49,765 nucleotides of DNA from Xanthoparmelia taractica (GCA_033085395.1 JANQBS010000274.1:1-49765); one strand, 5' to 3'. Counted from the stretch's first letter, positions 34,410 through 46,008 are shown. A program made the numbers and translations. Notes: generated by a model from the letters alone, not told the origin.

Positions 34410-35507
34410 ATGCCTTACGATAATCCCCATCGTCACCACCACGTACAACGTCAAGTCAAAAGACGAGTGCTCGTTCTCTCCCGTAACGCAGTCAACATCT
34501 GGCAGCAATGTCGCACTCGAGCCATCGAAACGATCCAAAAGGGACAGCGATTCTCTCTCATCTCTCGTTCGGACTACCAAGCCACCGTTACGTCGCAAGT
34601 CGTGCGGAATCTACACCGCAGGTCGGTGCCATCGGAGCAGATAATCGGCTTCCATCTTGTCTGTGGGGAATGCGATGGCTTTGTTGTGAGGAACGGTGTC
34701 ATGAGGAATTGCGCGCATCAGAGGGAGTCCTGGTCTAGTGTGTCAAATAACAGTTGGAAGATAGGTCGAGAAGCTGCGAGGAGATCTAGCGCGCAGGTAA
34801 TGAACGATGTGCGCATTAGCATCCAGCCGCCTACCACGGAGTCTAGCCCAGAGCCGGATATTCGGGGGAAGTTGCACAGATCAGTTGGTCCTCATTCAAG
34901 AGATGCAGTTGTCGTTAAGGAAAGACGACCTGCAAGACCAGAGATGCGGGAGCCAATCCCTGCTATTCTTCGCCCGGGCTATGTTTCTGATGACAGTGAC
35001 GATAGGACTATAGAGCGCATGCGAGAAGCCGTGAGGTTAGCCGCGTTAGTCCCTCCTAAACGTCTACGACGAACTAGCGTTACTGTCAATGACGATGCAG
35101 ACCTGTTCCTCAGCGCTGGCAACACTGCTAAAGAAACTCGTCTCCATCTTCAAAGGAAGCCTCGAGCGGACTCTGGGTCGGACTACAGAGAAAGCACCGA
35201 CCAGCATCTGTGCGATACGGAAGCCCTAATGCAGGATTGGAGGGACTGGTCGGCGAGATGGGAAAGGTCGGTGACTCGGGCGAACACACGACGAACGAAC
35301 GCTACCCTCCATAACGATTCAGATCTGTCCCGCAGCGCTGGCAACGCAGCCAGGACAACTCATGTTCATCGTCAAAGAATGCCTCGTACGGATCAGGGCG
35401 TCGACAACAGTGGCAGCACCGACCAACCCCACTGCAATTCCGAAGCGCTGATGCGAGAGTGGAGGGAGTGGTCGGAGAGATGGGAAATGTCGTTATGTAG
35501 AACGTGA
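34410..35507 (+). CDS. Hypothetical protein with a C-terminal two-copy tandem repeat
   Basis: A single exon of 365 residues without a recognised family. The N-terminal third is Arg/His-rich, then has a possible metal-binding cluster (CGECDGF...RNCAH, near residues 90-108), followed by a disordered Arg/Pro segment. Residues 220-293 and 294-365 are two divergent copies of one unit. Each starts RRT, has an NDD/NDS-D turn, then SAGN, a basic stretch, STDQ-H/P-C, and ends EALM-(Q/R)-(D/E)-W-R-(D/E)-WS-(A/E)-RWE-(R/M)-S. The ends form a probable Trp-rich helix. Fungus-specific and unassigned; no signal peptide or membrane segment is seen. Confidence 0.6.
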   Translation: MPYDNPHRHHHVQRQVKRRVLVLSRNAVNIWQQCRTRAIETIQKGQRFSLISRSDYQATVTSQVVRNLHRRSVPSEQIIGFHLVCGECDGFVVRNGVMRNCAHQRESWSSVSNNSWKIGREAARRSSAQVMNDVRISIQPPTTESSPEPDIRGKLHRSVGPHSRDAVVVKERRPARPEMREPIPAILRPGYVSDDSDDRTIERMREAVRLAALVPPKRLRRTSVTVNDDADLFLSAGNTAKETRLHLQRKPRADSGSDYRESTDQHLCDTEALMQDWRDWSARWERSVTRANTRRTNATLHNDSDLSRSAGNAARTTHVHRQRMPRTDQGVDNSGSTDQPHCNSEALMREWREWSERWEMSLCRT

Positions 35508-35945
35508 TGAGGACTAGACGATGATTTCCCTGGAGCAAAGTCAGAAGGATGGGGGATAAGGCGGGCGAGCGAACAGAAGGTATGATCGTTGGCGATCGTT
35601 TCTTGGACATCAACAAACCGTGGGCTGTGATACCGCATGCGGTAAGCCCCACAACTTACTTCGCTTCTGAAGCCAGGTTATCTATATTTTCCACAATATT
35701 AGCAAGTAAAAAGGTTCGACCTTGTTGCATCCGTGTATCTGGGTTTATTTGGCGGCTCAAAAGTTCAGAGGATGAGCTTGAACGTAGTATAGAGTCTAAT
35801 ACGTATCTGTTAAACCTAACGAACTGCTATCTTCGATGCTCTGGCTGGATCAGAGCTCCGTTGACAATTTTATCAGCTCTTGTACCACATAGACCCCACA
35901 CAATTCAATTCGATGGCAATAACAGCCTTCGAGCAATTTCCGCCA
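35508..35945. other. Intergenic, no gene seen
   Basis: Lies between the repeat protein and the 3' end of the convergent membrane-protein pseudogene. Only short motif-free frames. Confidence 0.4.
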
Positions 35946-37763
35946 TCATGTATATCCCTTCGATTCGATCCTTTTGACCCACAGCGAAGTTATCAGATAC
36001 CCGACTGCAGCTGAACTCCCAAGTAGCACCGAGACGATAATGTTGCAAGTAAAGAGACTAGTCCATCGTGATTGAACGAGAGGCTGATGAAGAGCGGCTG
36101 TCGCAGAAATGTCCGTCCATGAAGAAGACAGAGATGCCAGGATGAAGATCCAGACAATGCTAAATTCGTATGCCAGCCAGGGGGCATATAACCGAACAAA
36201 GCTCATAAATCTGTGCTGAATCACTAGCAAGGATTTGTAGTACGCGAAAAGCCATAATATCATTCCTGCAATGCCCAAGGCAAGGCCGTAGATCAAAACC
36301 AGCAACCTGCAGAACCACGGATACTGGTAGAAGTGGTGGTTAGGCTGCATATTTTCCTGGACAAGCGAGGGGGTATCTAAATGATCTGAGTCGGGGAAAA
36401 CGGCGTTATAATTAAAATAAGAAGACGCTCCTGGAGTTTGCATGAGCGTAGCGTTGCTCGAATCGCGAGGAAAGTTAGGTACTTTTTTAGCCGACGGGCA
36501 GATCGTGTCTTTTTTTGTCACAGAATCAGCATGAAATCTCGGTCGTAGGTGAGTTTATAGAAAGCAGAGGACACTTACCGTAGACCACCTCGAGAAAAGA
36601 GACCAGTGGTAGTATCAATAGTACCAGTGGGAAGATTTGACCAAACCCCCAGGTATCATCTTCACAAAAGGTGGTCTGCTCTGATTTATTAGGGCCGCGT
36701 CCACGGTCCCGCCAAATCACGATTATTCCCCCTGCTAATGCTAATGCCAGCCAAGTGATCTTGAACGTGATCAATGATGGATTTCTGCGTGAGAGGGGCT
36801 AATCTCAGACGTACCTCCCAAAGTATTGATTCATATAGGCCCGCCACAGCTTTCGCGAGACAATACTGAGACAGCAGAAGCCTATGCGCCAAAAGCCAGA
36901 GTTTACTTGTATATATCCTGGGTGAGACAGTAGCACGATCTCTCAGTGGTAACAAAACTTTTTGAATAGCCTTGCTGGGCCACGACCGAAAGAAGTTCCG
37001 CATGATCGGTTGGATGGACGGAAAAAGCTAAACCACTCTGCTCAGGTAGCTAAAGCTTAGAAAGCAAAGGACAATAGCCATGTAGAGGCTATTGTACTTG
37101 TCAACCTAATTTTCAAGATTCACGAAATTGTGAGTTAAAACGCACATTGCAGGCCACTTAACCGAGTAATCAAAATATCCTGTAGATCCCAATGCGATAG
37201 CTGACATAACCGCGGTGAAACCCATACATATCAATCTCCATATTCGGATAGCAGGCCGCTTCTGCAAATACGACCTTAGGCAGGTAAGTATCGTCAAGTG
37301 GGTGATGGAAAGAAAAAAGGCGAGGTCCACCACAAATACCCAGTGATAGTACTATAGGCCACAAGCTAGTTGTATGTAGCCGCTGACCAGGATGGATATG
37401 CCCGTCACAAGCTGTGAATCCCCCAGTGCAAGCACAGCGCTCTGAAGGGCTTCGCTCCACTTCTTTGCCCCGTACGTAGTAGGTTTTGGTGAGAACTTCT
37501 CGAGGAGGAGTCGATCAACTGGATTTGAAGCTCCGTCGAGATTGATGTAAAAATAGGCAGCGCAGAAGAATAACGTGAGGTATACTAAGATTACGAAGCC
37601 CAGAAGGACCTATAACGGTGTGAACAAACTTTAGCAATACTGCCCAAAGTTCTTTGATCTCGAAACAAAAACTTACACTAATGCCAGAGATATCCGGGTT
37701 TGGCTTTAAATCTTCAGCTATGCTGCAATTGAATTTGGGGCACGAGCCGGTCCTGGTGGGCAT
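35946..37763 (-). pseudogene. Broken multi-spanning fungal membrane protein
   Basis: Read from ATG 37763, the first segment has a Cys-rich CPKFNCSIAED and DISGI, then a 67-bp intron (37610-37676). Next come hydrophobic segments VLLGFVILVYLTLFFC, the loop LDGASNPVDRLLLEKFSPKP, VDLAFFLSITHLTILTCL, MSAIALGSTGYF, FPLVLLILPLVSFLEVVYG and, near the C-terminus, LLVLIYGLALGIAGMILWL. The order matches a family of uncharacterised integral membrane proteins common in filamentous ascomycetes, as I recall it. Lesions: TAG at 37352-37354, TAG at 37106-37108, TAG at 37028-37030 (between RVV and LFPS, where CAG/Gln would fit), and a phase mismatch at the intron near 36790. Function unknown even in intact copies. 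Confidence 0.65.
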
Positions 37764-39806
37764 GGTGCTGCTGACTGCGGGGCTTCCCGTCAGATTTTGA
37801 TTCTATAATTGTCCAGAGTGTCAATCCAGAATGGATGGATATCTGGCTCAATGTCTCCGTACGCATGTACTTACTTCCTGTGCTTTGTGTATCATCCCAG
37901 CAGCTTCTTGGACGAGCGGTCCACACGCACGCTGATTAAATGATATGAGTTTTATCTTAACCATCGGGTAAAAGGTAGGCAAGCCCGGCGTTGTTTCTAA
38001 AATAGCTATTGCTGAGGCTTCAAAATGCAACAATGCCTCAGATTATTCTTATAACAGCTGTAGGGATCCGTTAAATTTGATTGGCTACCTAAGACATACA
38101 CGAAAAAGAGCTGCATAAATCCGCACCGAGCTGAAAGAATAACTGCGACGTAGATGAGACAATCGATAATTAGCGCGGCGAGTCGCAATATGTGCTCGGC
38201 TTTTATTTGCAGACACTTGCATCTGAATCGGTGCCGTCTTTGTAAGTGTACGGGCTAAGTTTGATGTGGACCATAATGCTCTCAGCAGACACAACCCTTT
38301 TGAGGCTGACCTGGACGCCTGTTTTCTTTTCAGATCCATGTGGTGTCCTCAGATGAACTTAACCGGCACCAAGAGTGATCCCACCAGTCGCTGAGTCGGG
38401 CCCAAAGGTTTGCTTGAGTTCTTGTCGTAAGAGCATCTCTTCGTCAACGACAGAACATTTTACTGCAGTCCAATTAGAGTTGTTGTAAGGCCGAGGTCCA
38501 TTAACTAACCTGAAGAGGCTTAGTTCTAGTGCGCTTGGCACATCTGAGAGGAAATTGTTTTCTCCATCCAGGAGAATAACATCCTGCAGGTGTCCAAAAC
38601 CGACGTCATAAATGACAGAAAGACGATGATGAAATGTAGAATACAAGCACGGGCGATGAGATAGCTCATTATATGGTAACGTGTGCTGCTACAAGCTACT
38701 CAATGGGGTATGCTAACGCCGTATTTTAGCTGCCGCCGTCTTAGTCGAGAGCACCATAAGTCAGACACGTTATATAAACCCATTACATCGGTTGAGTTTC
38801 GTGAGCTCAATGAGGTCACTGGAGCGGCTGCAGGTTTCGAAACAAGGCTCGCGGAAATCACAGATACCCCTAGTTTCCGCCTGTAACGTCCGGTCGAAGT
38901 GATCTCTCGGACGTCTGCGGTCAGTGGCATGCGATGCGCTTGAAATGCATTGCAACGCTGTGCAACCATTGAGAATCCATTTGACGGAGTGTAAGTAAAC
39001 GCAGTAGTATTGTACTAGGATAATACGCTTTGAAGGGTTTCGTCAATTGTTTTCAATCATAACGGTGGTCAAATATTGCGGTCTATGCTAGGATCGGCAC
39101 AGGATATAACTTTTCGGTGAATAAAAAAATGGTATGCTTACTGTTTTGCTGCGCTATCACTCAAATGTGATTGGATAAGCGAAAGTAGCATGCGTTCTTT
39201 AAGGCTGAGCGAAGATTCCATGCATATGCAGGAGCTACTTCAAGGGAATCATTTTTCGGAAACCTTAGCGTAATATTCCTTCGGAACAAGAGATCTAATT
39301 GGTCCAGTTTGAACAGTTCACTTGCTGCACCTCAATGACGCTTGATTCAGCCTACCTTTCTCCTCCAACTCTGGGTTTTCGAGAACGGGGTCCATGCTAC
39401 CCTTATGATTCGAAATTGGCATGGTCGGGGCTTCCCTCACGGGTGTGTTCTTGCTAACCAAGATGGTTTTGCAAAGTTTCCTGCAAAAAGTCGTTCAAGC
39501 ATATGTCGGCGGAGATGCACAAGGGCGCGTCTTGTGGCGTAGAATCGGCGCTCAGAACACCAGGGATGATTCACTCATGATAATGAGGTTATTTGGAGCT
39601 CTATGCATGTCTATCACAGCCCGCCTCGAAGCACTGAGATGCTGCTGTCACCTCATTGGCATCCTGACGGACAGGTGTATGATGCCCAGTACGTACTTCG
39701 TTTAACGAGTCTGTCCGTCCACTCAGCCTCTACCTCAACCTATTTCAGAAGCGTCCACAATTACATTTGTCGTTCAACATCAAACTTCCCCAGCAAAGTC
39801 AATTTT
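37764..39806. other. Intergenic with unassigned ORFs
   Basis: A 95-residue frame at 38359-38646 (-), containing DVILLDGENNFLSDVPSALEL and a possible short intron with donor GTTAGT, may be an exon of an unknown gene. A + strand stretch at 39340-39700 is open but motif-free. No function can be given. Confidence 0.35.
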
Positions 39807-40866
39807 CTACTGCTCAACCACACTTCCTCCAAGACCCTGACCGTCATTATCAAACCTCAATATCCTCCCGGCCCCAATCTCCTTCCCCTCATAGTTGATC
39901 CCAAAATAAAATCCCTCGAACCTTGCCTTCCTTCCCTTGCCTCCAATGATCACCAAATCCCAAAGGAGAATGAACACCCTCTTCAAATGCAACCACGTCA
40001 TGTGCGGGTTTCCCTTCTCACCAATCGTCCAGGTACTCAAGACCGTGTCGCCACTTGCACTACGGGCCGCGGGTACGTAGGCATCAAGGTCTGTATTATT
40101 ATGTTCTGCCGCAATGGCAAGAACGTCTAAGAGTACGGTAAAGACGTCTTGGGCTTTGATTCGGACGCCGTCCCACTCGTAGGTAATGACGAGTTCCTTA
40201 TCCTCCGGGTCGATTACCTTCCCCGAATCCGTCTCCATCATCGTCGTCATGCTACTATATGAATCGAGGGAAACTGATGCCGTTGAATGGTCCACATCGG
40301 AGTCCCCAAGCAGCACATCACTTCTTGACCGAAATTCCAACCACCCGACCTTGCACTCCTTCACATACAGCAATGCATCGAGTTGGGTGAATTTACCCCC
40401 TTGCGCTATCGCCACGCCCGCTTGGTATAATCCCAGGACAGCATGCTGTACCTGAAGTTTGTAATCCCTAGAAGCGTGGCTTGGCTCAAGGGCGAGTTCC
40501 GTAGAAGCGTCTTGGCCACTCATTGTGATAGACCGGGGTAGGATGGTGGTCCAGTGGAGACTTGCAAGGATGAACATTAATTCAATGGCGCAAAAGTAGA
40601 CTTCGATTGGGTTTAGTCGGATGCTGGGGTTGAAGTTGAGGCGCACGGAGAAACCGATTGGGGGTGTTGGGGCGCCGTGGTTGGGAAGACTGTGCAGGAT
40701 GAGTCCATATATGTAGTGAGATGCTTCAAGCTTACAAGTTAGAAGAAAGAATGTTAGGGTTACTACTGTCTATAGGCATCACATGGAGTGAGCGAGGGAA
40801 AGATAGTGCTGAGACAAAAGCCACACAATAGAGGAGAAATGTTAGGGAGATTTTGGAACCCGTCAT
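39807..40866 (-). CDS. Predicted secreted hypothetical protein
   Basis: Exon 1 (40736-40866) starts at ATG 40866 and encodes a typical signal peptide, KISLTFLLYCVAFVSALS, with Lys before the hydrophobic core and a small-residue cleavage site near Ala-Leu-Ser. A 46-bp intron (40690-40735) joins in phase to exon 2 (39807-40689), giving 337 residues. The mature part has SVRLNFNPSIRLNPIEVYFCAIEL, then HAVLGLYQAGVAIAQGG, an acidic Ser-rich loop, and VITYEWDGVRIKAQDVF followed by LLDVLAIAAEH. No known enzyme motif is seen. The fold and role are unknown; a secreted or surface protein is the inference from the signal peptide. Confidence 0.7.
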
Positions 40867-41559
40867 TTTGTCTACACACATTCGAAAGCAATATCAACGC
40901 GCATTGAACTCAAACTTTAGAGACGGACGATAAGATAAATGTCGCTCGCAGCGTACCAAGTAATCGCATAGCGCGTAATCGTGATGAATACACCCCTTCT
41001 AGCGGCGAGCCGCAAATCGCTCGGTACTTTGCGCTTAGTGCAATTGAGTGATCGTATAAGAGAAGGTGCATCAAGAGACGATGGAGTTTAGCATACGGAA
41101 TGGGATGATGAGGACTGAAGGGGACATGGGAGGGCGGAAAAGGCGTCAAGGTGTATGTATGACTTAACCGGGAAGCCGAAGGTAAAGTGGAGCATGGCAG
41201 CAGTAAAGAAGTTTTGACACATGCAGTGGCAACAGCAGAACAAGGATGAAAAAGAAGACAGCAACAGCAGTGGGTATCTTGAACACCTTCTGAGCTGAAT
41301 AGTATGGATCTTTCCGCAGCTGCAAAGCAGATGTTTTAGGCACTCAGCTAATGATTCTATCCTGGAAGCTAAAGCAAGTCGTTAACGCCCAATCTTACTT
41401 ACAATCAATGGCACTGTGTAGGAATTTCATTGACAGAAGAGTCAGCGTGCATGGGATATCTGTCGAGAAAAATCAAAGGCGATCTTGCTTTAAAGGCTGG
41501 CATCGAAACAGGCATAGCACGTGACCTGCTATACGGCTAGCATCGTCAAAATACTAATA
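40867..41559. other. Intergenic, promoter side of the secreted-protein gene
   Basis: Nothing gene-like is seen. Composition drops abruptly to AT-rich after about 41560. Confidence 0.45.
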
Positions 41560-42270
41560 TATCACTAAAGTTCTATAGTAACTCGGCACTATTTTAATAG
41601 ATAATACTTAATTTTTAATTACTAGTAATACTAGAATATCTAAGAAATAAATTGTTATTTTTTAGATCTTATTAGTCTTTTAATTTATAAAAATTTCTTT
41701 AGTACGTTTTTTTCTTCTTCTTTTATTAATCTTCTATTACTTCTATCTCTTCTATCTCGTCTATTTCTTTCGTCTCTTATACTTCTTTCGTCTTTTTTGT
41801 CTCGCTATTATAATTATAATAAGATTTACGATAAGACGTGATTTCTTATATTAAATATTTTATTATTCTTTTTAAATCTTTAATAAAGAGATAAAGAAGA
41901 TCTTAAAGTAAATATTAAATCTAAGCTAACTATCTTTAAAATAAGATCTAAAGTTACTTCTTTACGATAAAGTAATATAAACTCTTATTTAACGTTTATC
42001 TAATCTTTTTATACGAGCTCTTTTCTATATATAATAATTAAGAATATAGTATTACTATAACTAGTTATAGCTATCTATAAACATAATAGAAATAAGATAT
42101 ATTATATATTTATCGTCGAGAGTACATAGTAGCGATATTTATTAGATCTTATTATTATCGAAGATTTTTATCGTAATCGCGATTTTCGACTTTTAAGTCT
42201 TTACTAATATACTCTTACTATATAATCTAGTTATTTACTATTTTACTCGAAGCGAGATATATATTATAGC

Positions 42271-42557
42271 TACGGGTCGGAAAGGTGTGGTATCTATTAA
42301 ACATAGTTGTTTTCTAGTCGTTTTCAACTTTCTTTCAACTTTTTTTTAAAAAATTATATCTTTTTAATCTATTTATAGAATTTTATAATTATATAAGCGT
42401 TCGCTTAAGCTTTTTACGTATTTTTAGAATATAAAAAATATTACGTAATATATTTATTAAAAACTCAATGAGAGTATGGGATATCCCATACCTTTCGATA
42501 TGATATTCGAAAAACTAGTCCCATATCATCAAATATACCACACCTTTCCGACTCGTA
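42271..42557. mobile_element. hAT-like MITE, complete
   Basis: The 287-bp element has terminal inverted repeats of about 23 bp (TACGGGTCGGAAAGGTG at the left; inverse at the right with one transition). It is flanked by a perfect 8-bp duplication ATTATAGC (42263-42270 and 42558-42565). An 8-bp duplication points to the hAT superfamily. There is no coding capacity. An internal perfect palindrome (GTATGGGATATCCCATAC) could form a hairpin. A second copy's right end is at 1-109. Confidence 0.88.
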
Positions 42558-42692
42558 ATTATAGCTAGCGATATACTTATATTATAGCGAGTATAAAGAC
42601 GTATAGCTATCTAAAGATCGTACTATCGAGACGTTATTTCTCGCTAGCTATTTTCATCTTAGTCGAGCTCTATATCGTACGACCTCACCTAC

Positions 42693-42920
42693 TGTTAGGA
42701 ATGGGGTCTTGGGCCCCAAACGAGGGGACCCTAAATCGCTTGATATACGTATGCTTAGCGGACCCTTGGCGGACAAGCTTAAACAAGCGATCTCCCTAAG
42801 TTTTCTTTTCTTCTTTCTTAAGAATTGGTCTTACTATCAGATCTATATGCGAAATATATATCTTTCTAATTTCACACTACTATATAACTCTAAGACTCTA
42901 ATCTAGAATCAAGTCTAACA
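42693..42920. mobile_element. Solo LTR of a retrotransposon
   Basis: The 228-bp segment begins TGTTAGGAATGG and ends TCTAACA, so TGTTAG/CTAACA form the short terminal inverted repeat. A perfect 5-bp duplication CCTAC lies on both sides (42688-42692 and 42921-42925). TATA-like CTATATAACT lies near its 3' end. There is no partner LTR in the window, so this is the product of LTR-LTR recombination. Confidence 0.85.
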
Positions 42921-43522
42921 CCTACACATAAGAACCTATATTCTACGACTATATATACGTACTATATACGTACCCTATACGTATTATAATCTCTATATAT
43001 AATATAATAATTCTAATAGTGTGAGGGCGCTTTCCAATTGTAAGTTTGTAACATAGAATCAAAAATATAACTCATGGGTTCGGGTGCCGCGCTTCATAGA
43101 AGGCGCACCCTATTTGCCCATATGAAGCCCATACGGCGCACTCAAAGGCACCTATATGGCTTCGTATAGCCTAATAAATAGCGTTTCTAACTATTAAAAA
43201 AAAAAATTCGAAAGTCTATTAAGAACTACGTTAGTAGCTATACTACTATAGTGTTAATATATATAAATAATAGGATTTAAATAATAGATTAGATAGTACT
43301 ACTAAGAGCAACGAATTTTAATTATCTTATTAGAGTTAAACGCGATAATTTTAAATATTATTATTTCTATAAAATATAATAGAATTTTAATAGATTTTAA
43401 ACTTATCTATTAATAGTAATAGTCTTTTAACCATACTATACGGCCTAGAATATTTAGAACATTCTATTCAGATAGATCTATTAAAAAAAGGCTAAAAACG
43501 TTGCCTTAGTAGCGGACGTAGC

Positions 43523-43549
43523 CCTAGCCCTAAGTTGCATATCCCGGGA
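43523..43549. repeat. Second copy of the TA-MITE terminal repeat
   Basis: CCCTAGCCCTAAGTTGCATA followed by TCCCGGG resembles the right terminal repeat at 24706-24734. No matching left end is evident. It lies about 130 bp before the MCM5 start codon. Confidence 0.55.
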
Positions 43550-43590
43550 ACACGTGTAACCTCGGGGCTGACTTGCCAAGAAACCACTTA

Positions 43591-43596
43591 ACGCGT
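43591..43596 (+). promoter_or_regulatory. MCB box (ACGCGT) of MCM5
   Basis: A perfect ACGCGT, the MBF (Mbp1-Swi6) site of G1/S genes, stands 82 bp before the MCM5 ATG and is followed by further CGCG steps. Replication-licensing genes are classic MBF targets, so G1/S control is likely here. Confidence 0.65.
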
Positions 43597-43677
43597 CGCG
43601 TTCCACAGCGCGACATCCCACTCGTGCATAACCATCGTCTTCTCCCACTATATCGCCATCTATCAAAATCTCTAAGA

Positions 43678-46008
43678 ATGGACCGACAATCAGTCTACGC
43701 ACTTAGTGTCCTTGCTCCAGATCCAGATGCCAGTGAAGATTCAAGGACTCAGACGCAGGCCCAATTGCGCGAATTCATCCTAGAATTTCGGCTCGACAAT
43801 GCCTTCATCTACAGGTATGCCGACGTACGGCGCTGAGAAGCCAGCCGCTAATGCTGTAATCCAGAGATCAAATTCGAGAAAATGTCATAGTCAAACAATA
43901 CTACTGCGACGTCGATATAGCCCACCTCATATCCTACAACGAAGAGCTGGCGCATAAGCTCACAACACAGCCAGCAGACATCATACCCTTAGTACGCTAT
44001 TTTGTGGCTATAATTTCCTCGGAGGAGCTGACGAATTGCAGTTCGAGGCAGCCCTCAAAGAATGCACACGACGAATCGTTTTCCCCTCCCAAAAAGCCAG
44101 CGACCTCTCTATACCCGAGCACCAACTTCTTCTACACTCCTCCGTCTCTCAGATCTCCATCCGCGATCTCGACGCCACCAACATATCACACCTGGTCCGC
44201 ATACCTGGGATTGTCATTGGTGCCTCTACACTCTCGTCCAAAGCCACAACGCTTCATATACAATGCAGAAATTGCCAGCACTCGGAGACGCTGCCTGTAA
44301 GCGGTGGGATAGCAGGTATCACACTACCACGGGTATGCTCTAGCAAGAGGGCACCTGGGGATCCAACAGACAAATGCCCTCTGGATCCTTACTTCGTAGT
44401 GCATGAGAAATGTCAATTCATTGACCAGCAGATACTGAAGCTACAAGAAGCGCCGGATCAAGTACCTGTGGGAGAGCTTCCAAGACACATCAAGATCTCC
44501 GCCGATCGATATTTAACGAACCGTGTGGTACCTGGCTCCAGGTGCACTCTGATGGGTGTCTTTTCAATCTACCAGAACAAGGAGTCGAAAGGATCAGGGA
44601 ACTCAGCTGTAGCCATCCGAACACCGTATCTTCGAGCGGTAGGTATCACCACAGACGTCGACCATACTGCAAAAGGAAACGCAATATTCTCTGAAGAGGA
44701 GGAGCAAGAGTTCCTCGAGATGAGCAGACGACCAGACCTGTACGAGAGATTTGCCGAGTGCATCGCACCCTCCATCTACGGCAACAAGGATATCAAAAAA
44801 GCCATCGCATGCTTGTTGCTAGGTGGGTCAAAGAAAATCTTGCCAGATGGCATGAAACTTAGGGGTGATATCAACGTCCTGCTACTTGGCGATCCCGGGA
44901 CAGCAAAGTCCCAACTTTTGAAATTCGTTGAGAAAGTCGCACCGATCGCAATCTACACATCTGGCAAAGGATCTTCGGCAGCAGGTCTGACGGCTTCGGT
45001 ACAGCGCGACACCAACACTCGCGAATTCTATCTGGAAGGAGGTGCGATGGTACTCGCTGACGGCGGGGTGGTCTGCATTGACGAGTTTGACAAGATGCGC
45101 GACGAAGACCGTGTAGCTATTCATGAAGCCATGGAGCAGCAGACCATCTCAATCGCCAAAGCCGGTATTACGACCATCCTGAATGCGAGGACATCGGTGC
45201 TTGCAGCGGCAAATCCTATATTTGGTAGATACGATGACCTGAAAACGCCCGGCGAAAACATTGACTTTCAAACCACCATCTTATCTCGCTTCGATATGAT
45301 CTTCATCGTGCGCGATGAGCATGAAAGGGGACGAGATGAGCGGATAGCGCGACATGTGATGGGCATCCAAATGGGAGGCCGAGGAATGGAAGAGCAAGCA
45401 GACGCCGAGATCTCGGTTGAGAAAATGAAGCGCTACATCAGCTATTGCAAATCGTAAGCACCTCCATCCCCCTATCCCCCTTCCATCGGACAATACTAAT
45501 CACGAATTTTTCCAGACGCTGCGCGCCCCGCCTCTCCCCCGAAGCCGGCGAAAAGCTCTCGTCCCACTTCGTCTCCATCCGCCGCCAAGTCCACTCCGCC
45601 GAAATCTCCGCCAACGCCCGCTCCAGCATCCCCATCACAGTCCGCCAACTCGAAGCTATCATCCGCATCACCGAATCCCTCGCCAAACTCTCCCTCTCCC
45701 CCATCGCCACCGAATCCCACGTCGACGAAGCCATTCGCCTTTTCTTGGCTTCGACTATGGACGCGGTGACGCAGGGTGAGGGCCAAGGGAGCAAAGAGGT
45801 GATTGAGGAGGCGAGTCGCGTGGAAGAGGAGCTGAGGAGGAGACTGCCGATTGGGTGGAGCACGAGCTTGGCGACTTTGAGGCGGGAGTTGGTTGAGGGG
45901 AGGGGGTGGAGCGAGCAGGCTTTGAATAGGGCGTTGGTGGTTATGCAGAGGAGGGAGACGGTGCAGATTCGGAATGGGGGGAGTCAGGTTTATAGGAGCG
46001 GTGCTTAG
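43678..46008 (+). CDS. mcm5: DNA replication licensing factor MCM5
   Basis: Mcm5 is one of six subunits of the MCM2-7 helicase loaded at origins. Exons 43678-43814, 43865-43991, 44042-45453 and 45516-46008 join in phase through introns of 50, 50 and 62 bp, giving 722 residues, the normal size. The N-terminal domain has a zinc-finger-like CRNC...C...C set (in place of the usual C4 spacing). The AAA+ core shows Walker A GDPGTAKS (about residue 371), Walker B CIDEFDKM (about 433), sensor-1 AAANP and the arginine finger SRFD. Start MDRQSVYALSVLAPD agrees with fungal Mcm5. The last exon is unusually GC-rich compared with the third. No lesion is seen although an AT-rich island ends just upstream. 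Confidence 0.97.

Larger units (their letters stand above)
41560..43520. other. AT-rich, RIP-like repeat island
   Basis: About 2 kb of very AT-rich DNA with dense stops in all frames. It contains a complete MITE, a solo LTR, a GC-richer 100-bp patch around 43020-43180 of unknown origin, and a transposon terminal repeat at its right edge. It abuts the MCM5 promoter. Confidence 0.75.

Noticed and set aside
45438..45863. 141-codon frame on the - strand
   Set aside because: Antisense shadow of the last, GC-rich MCM5 exon.
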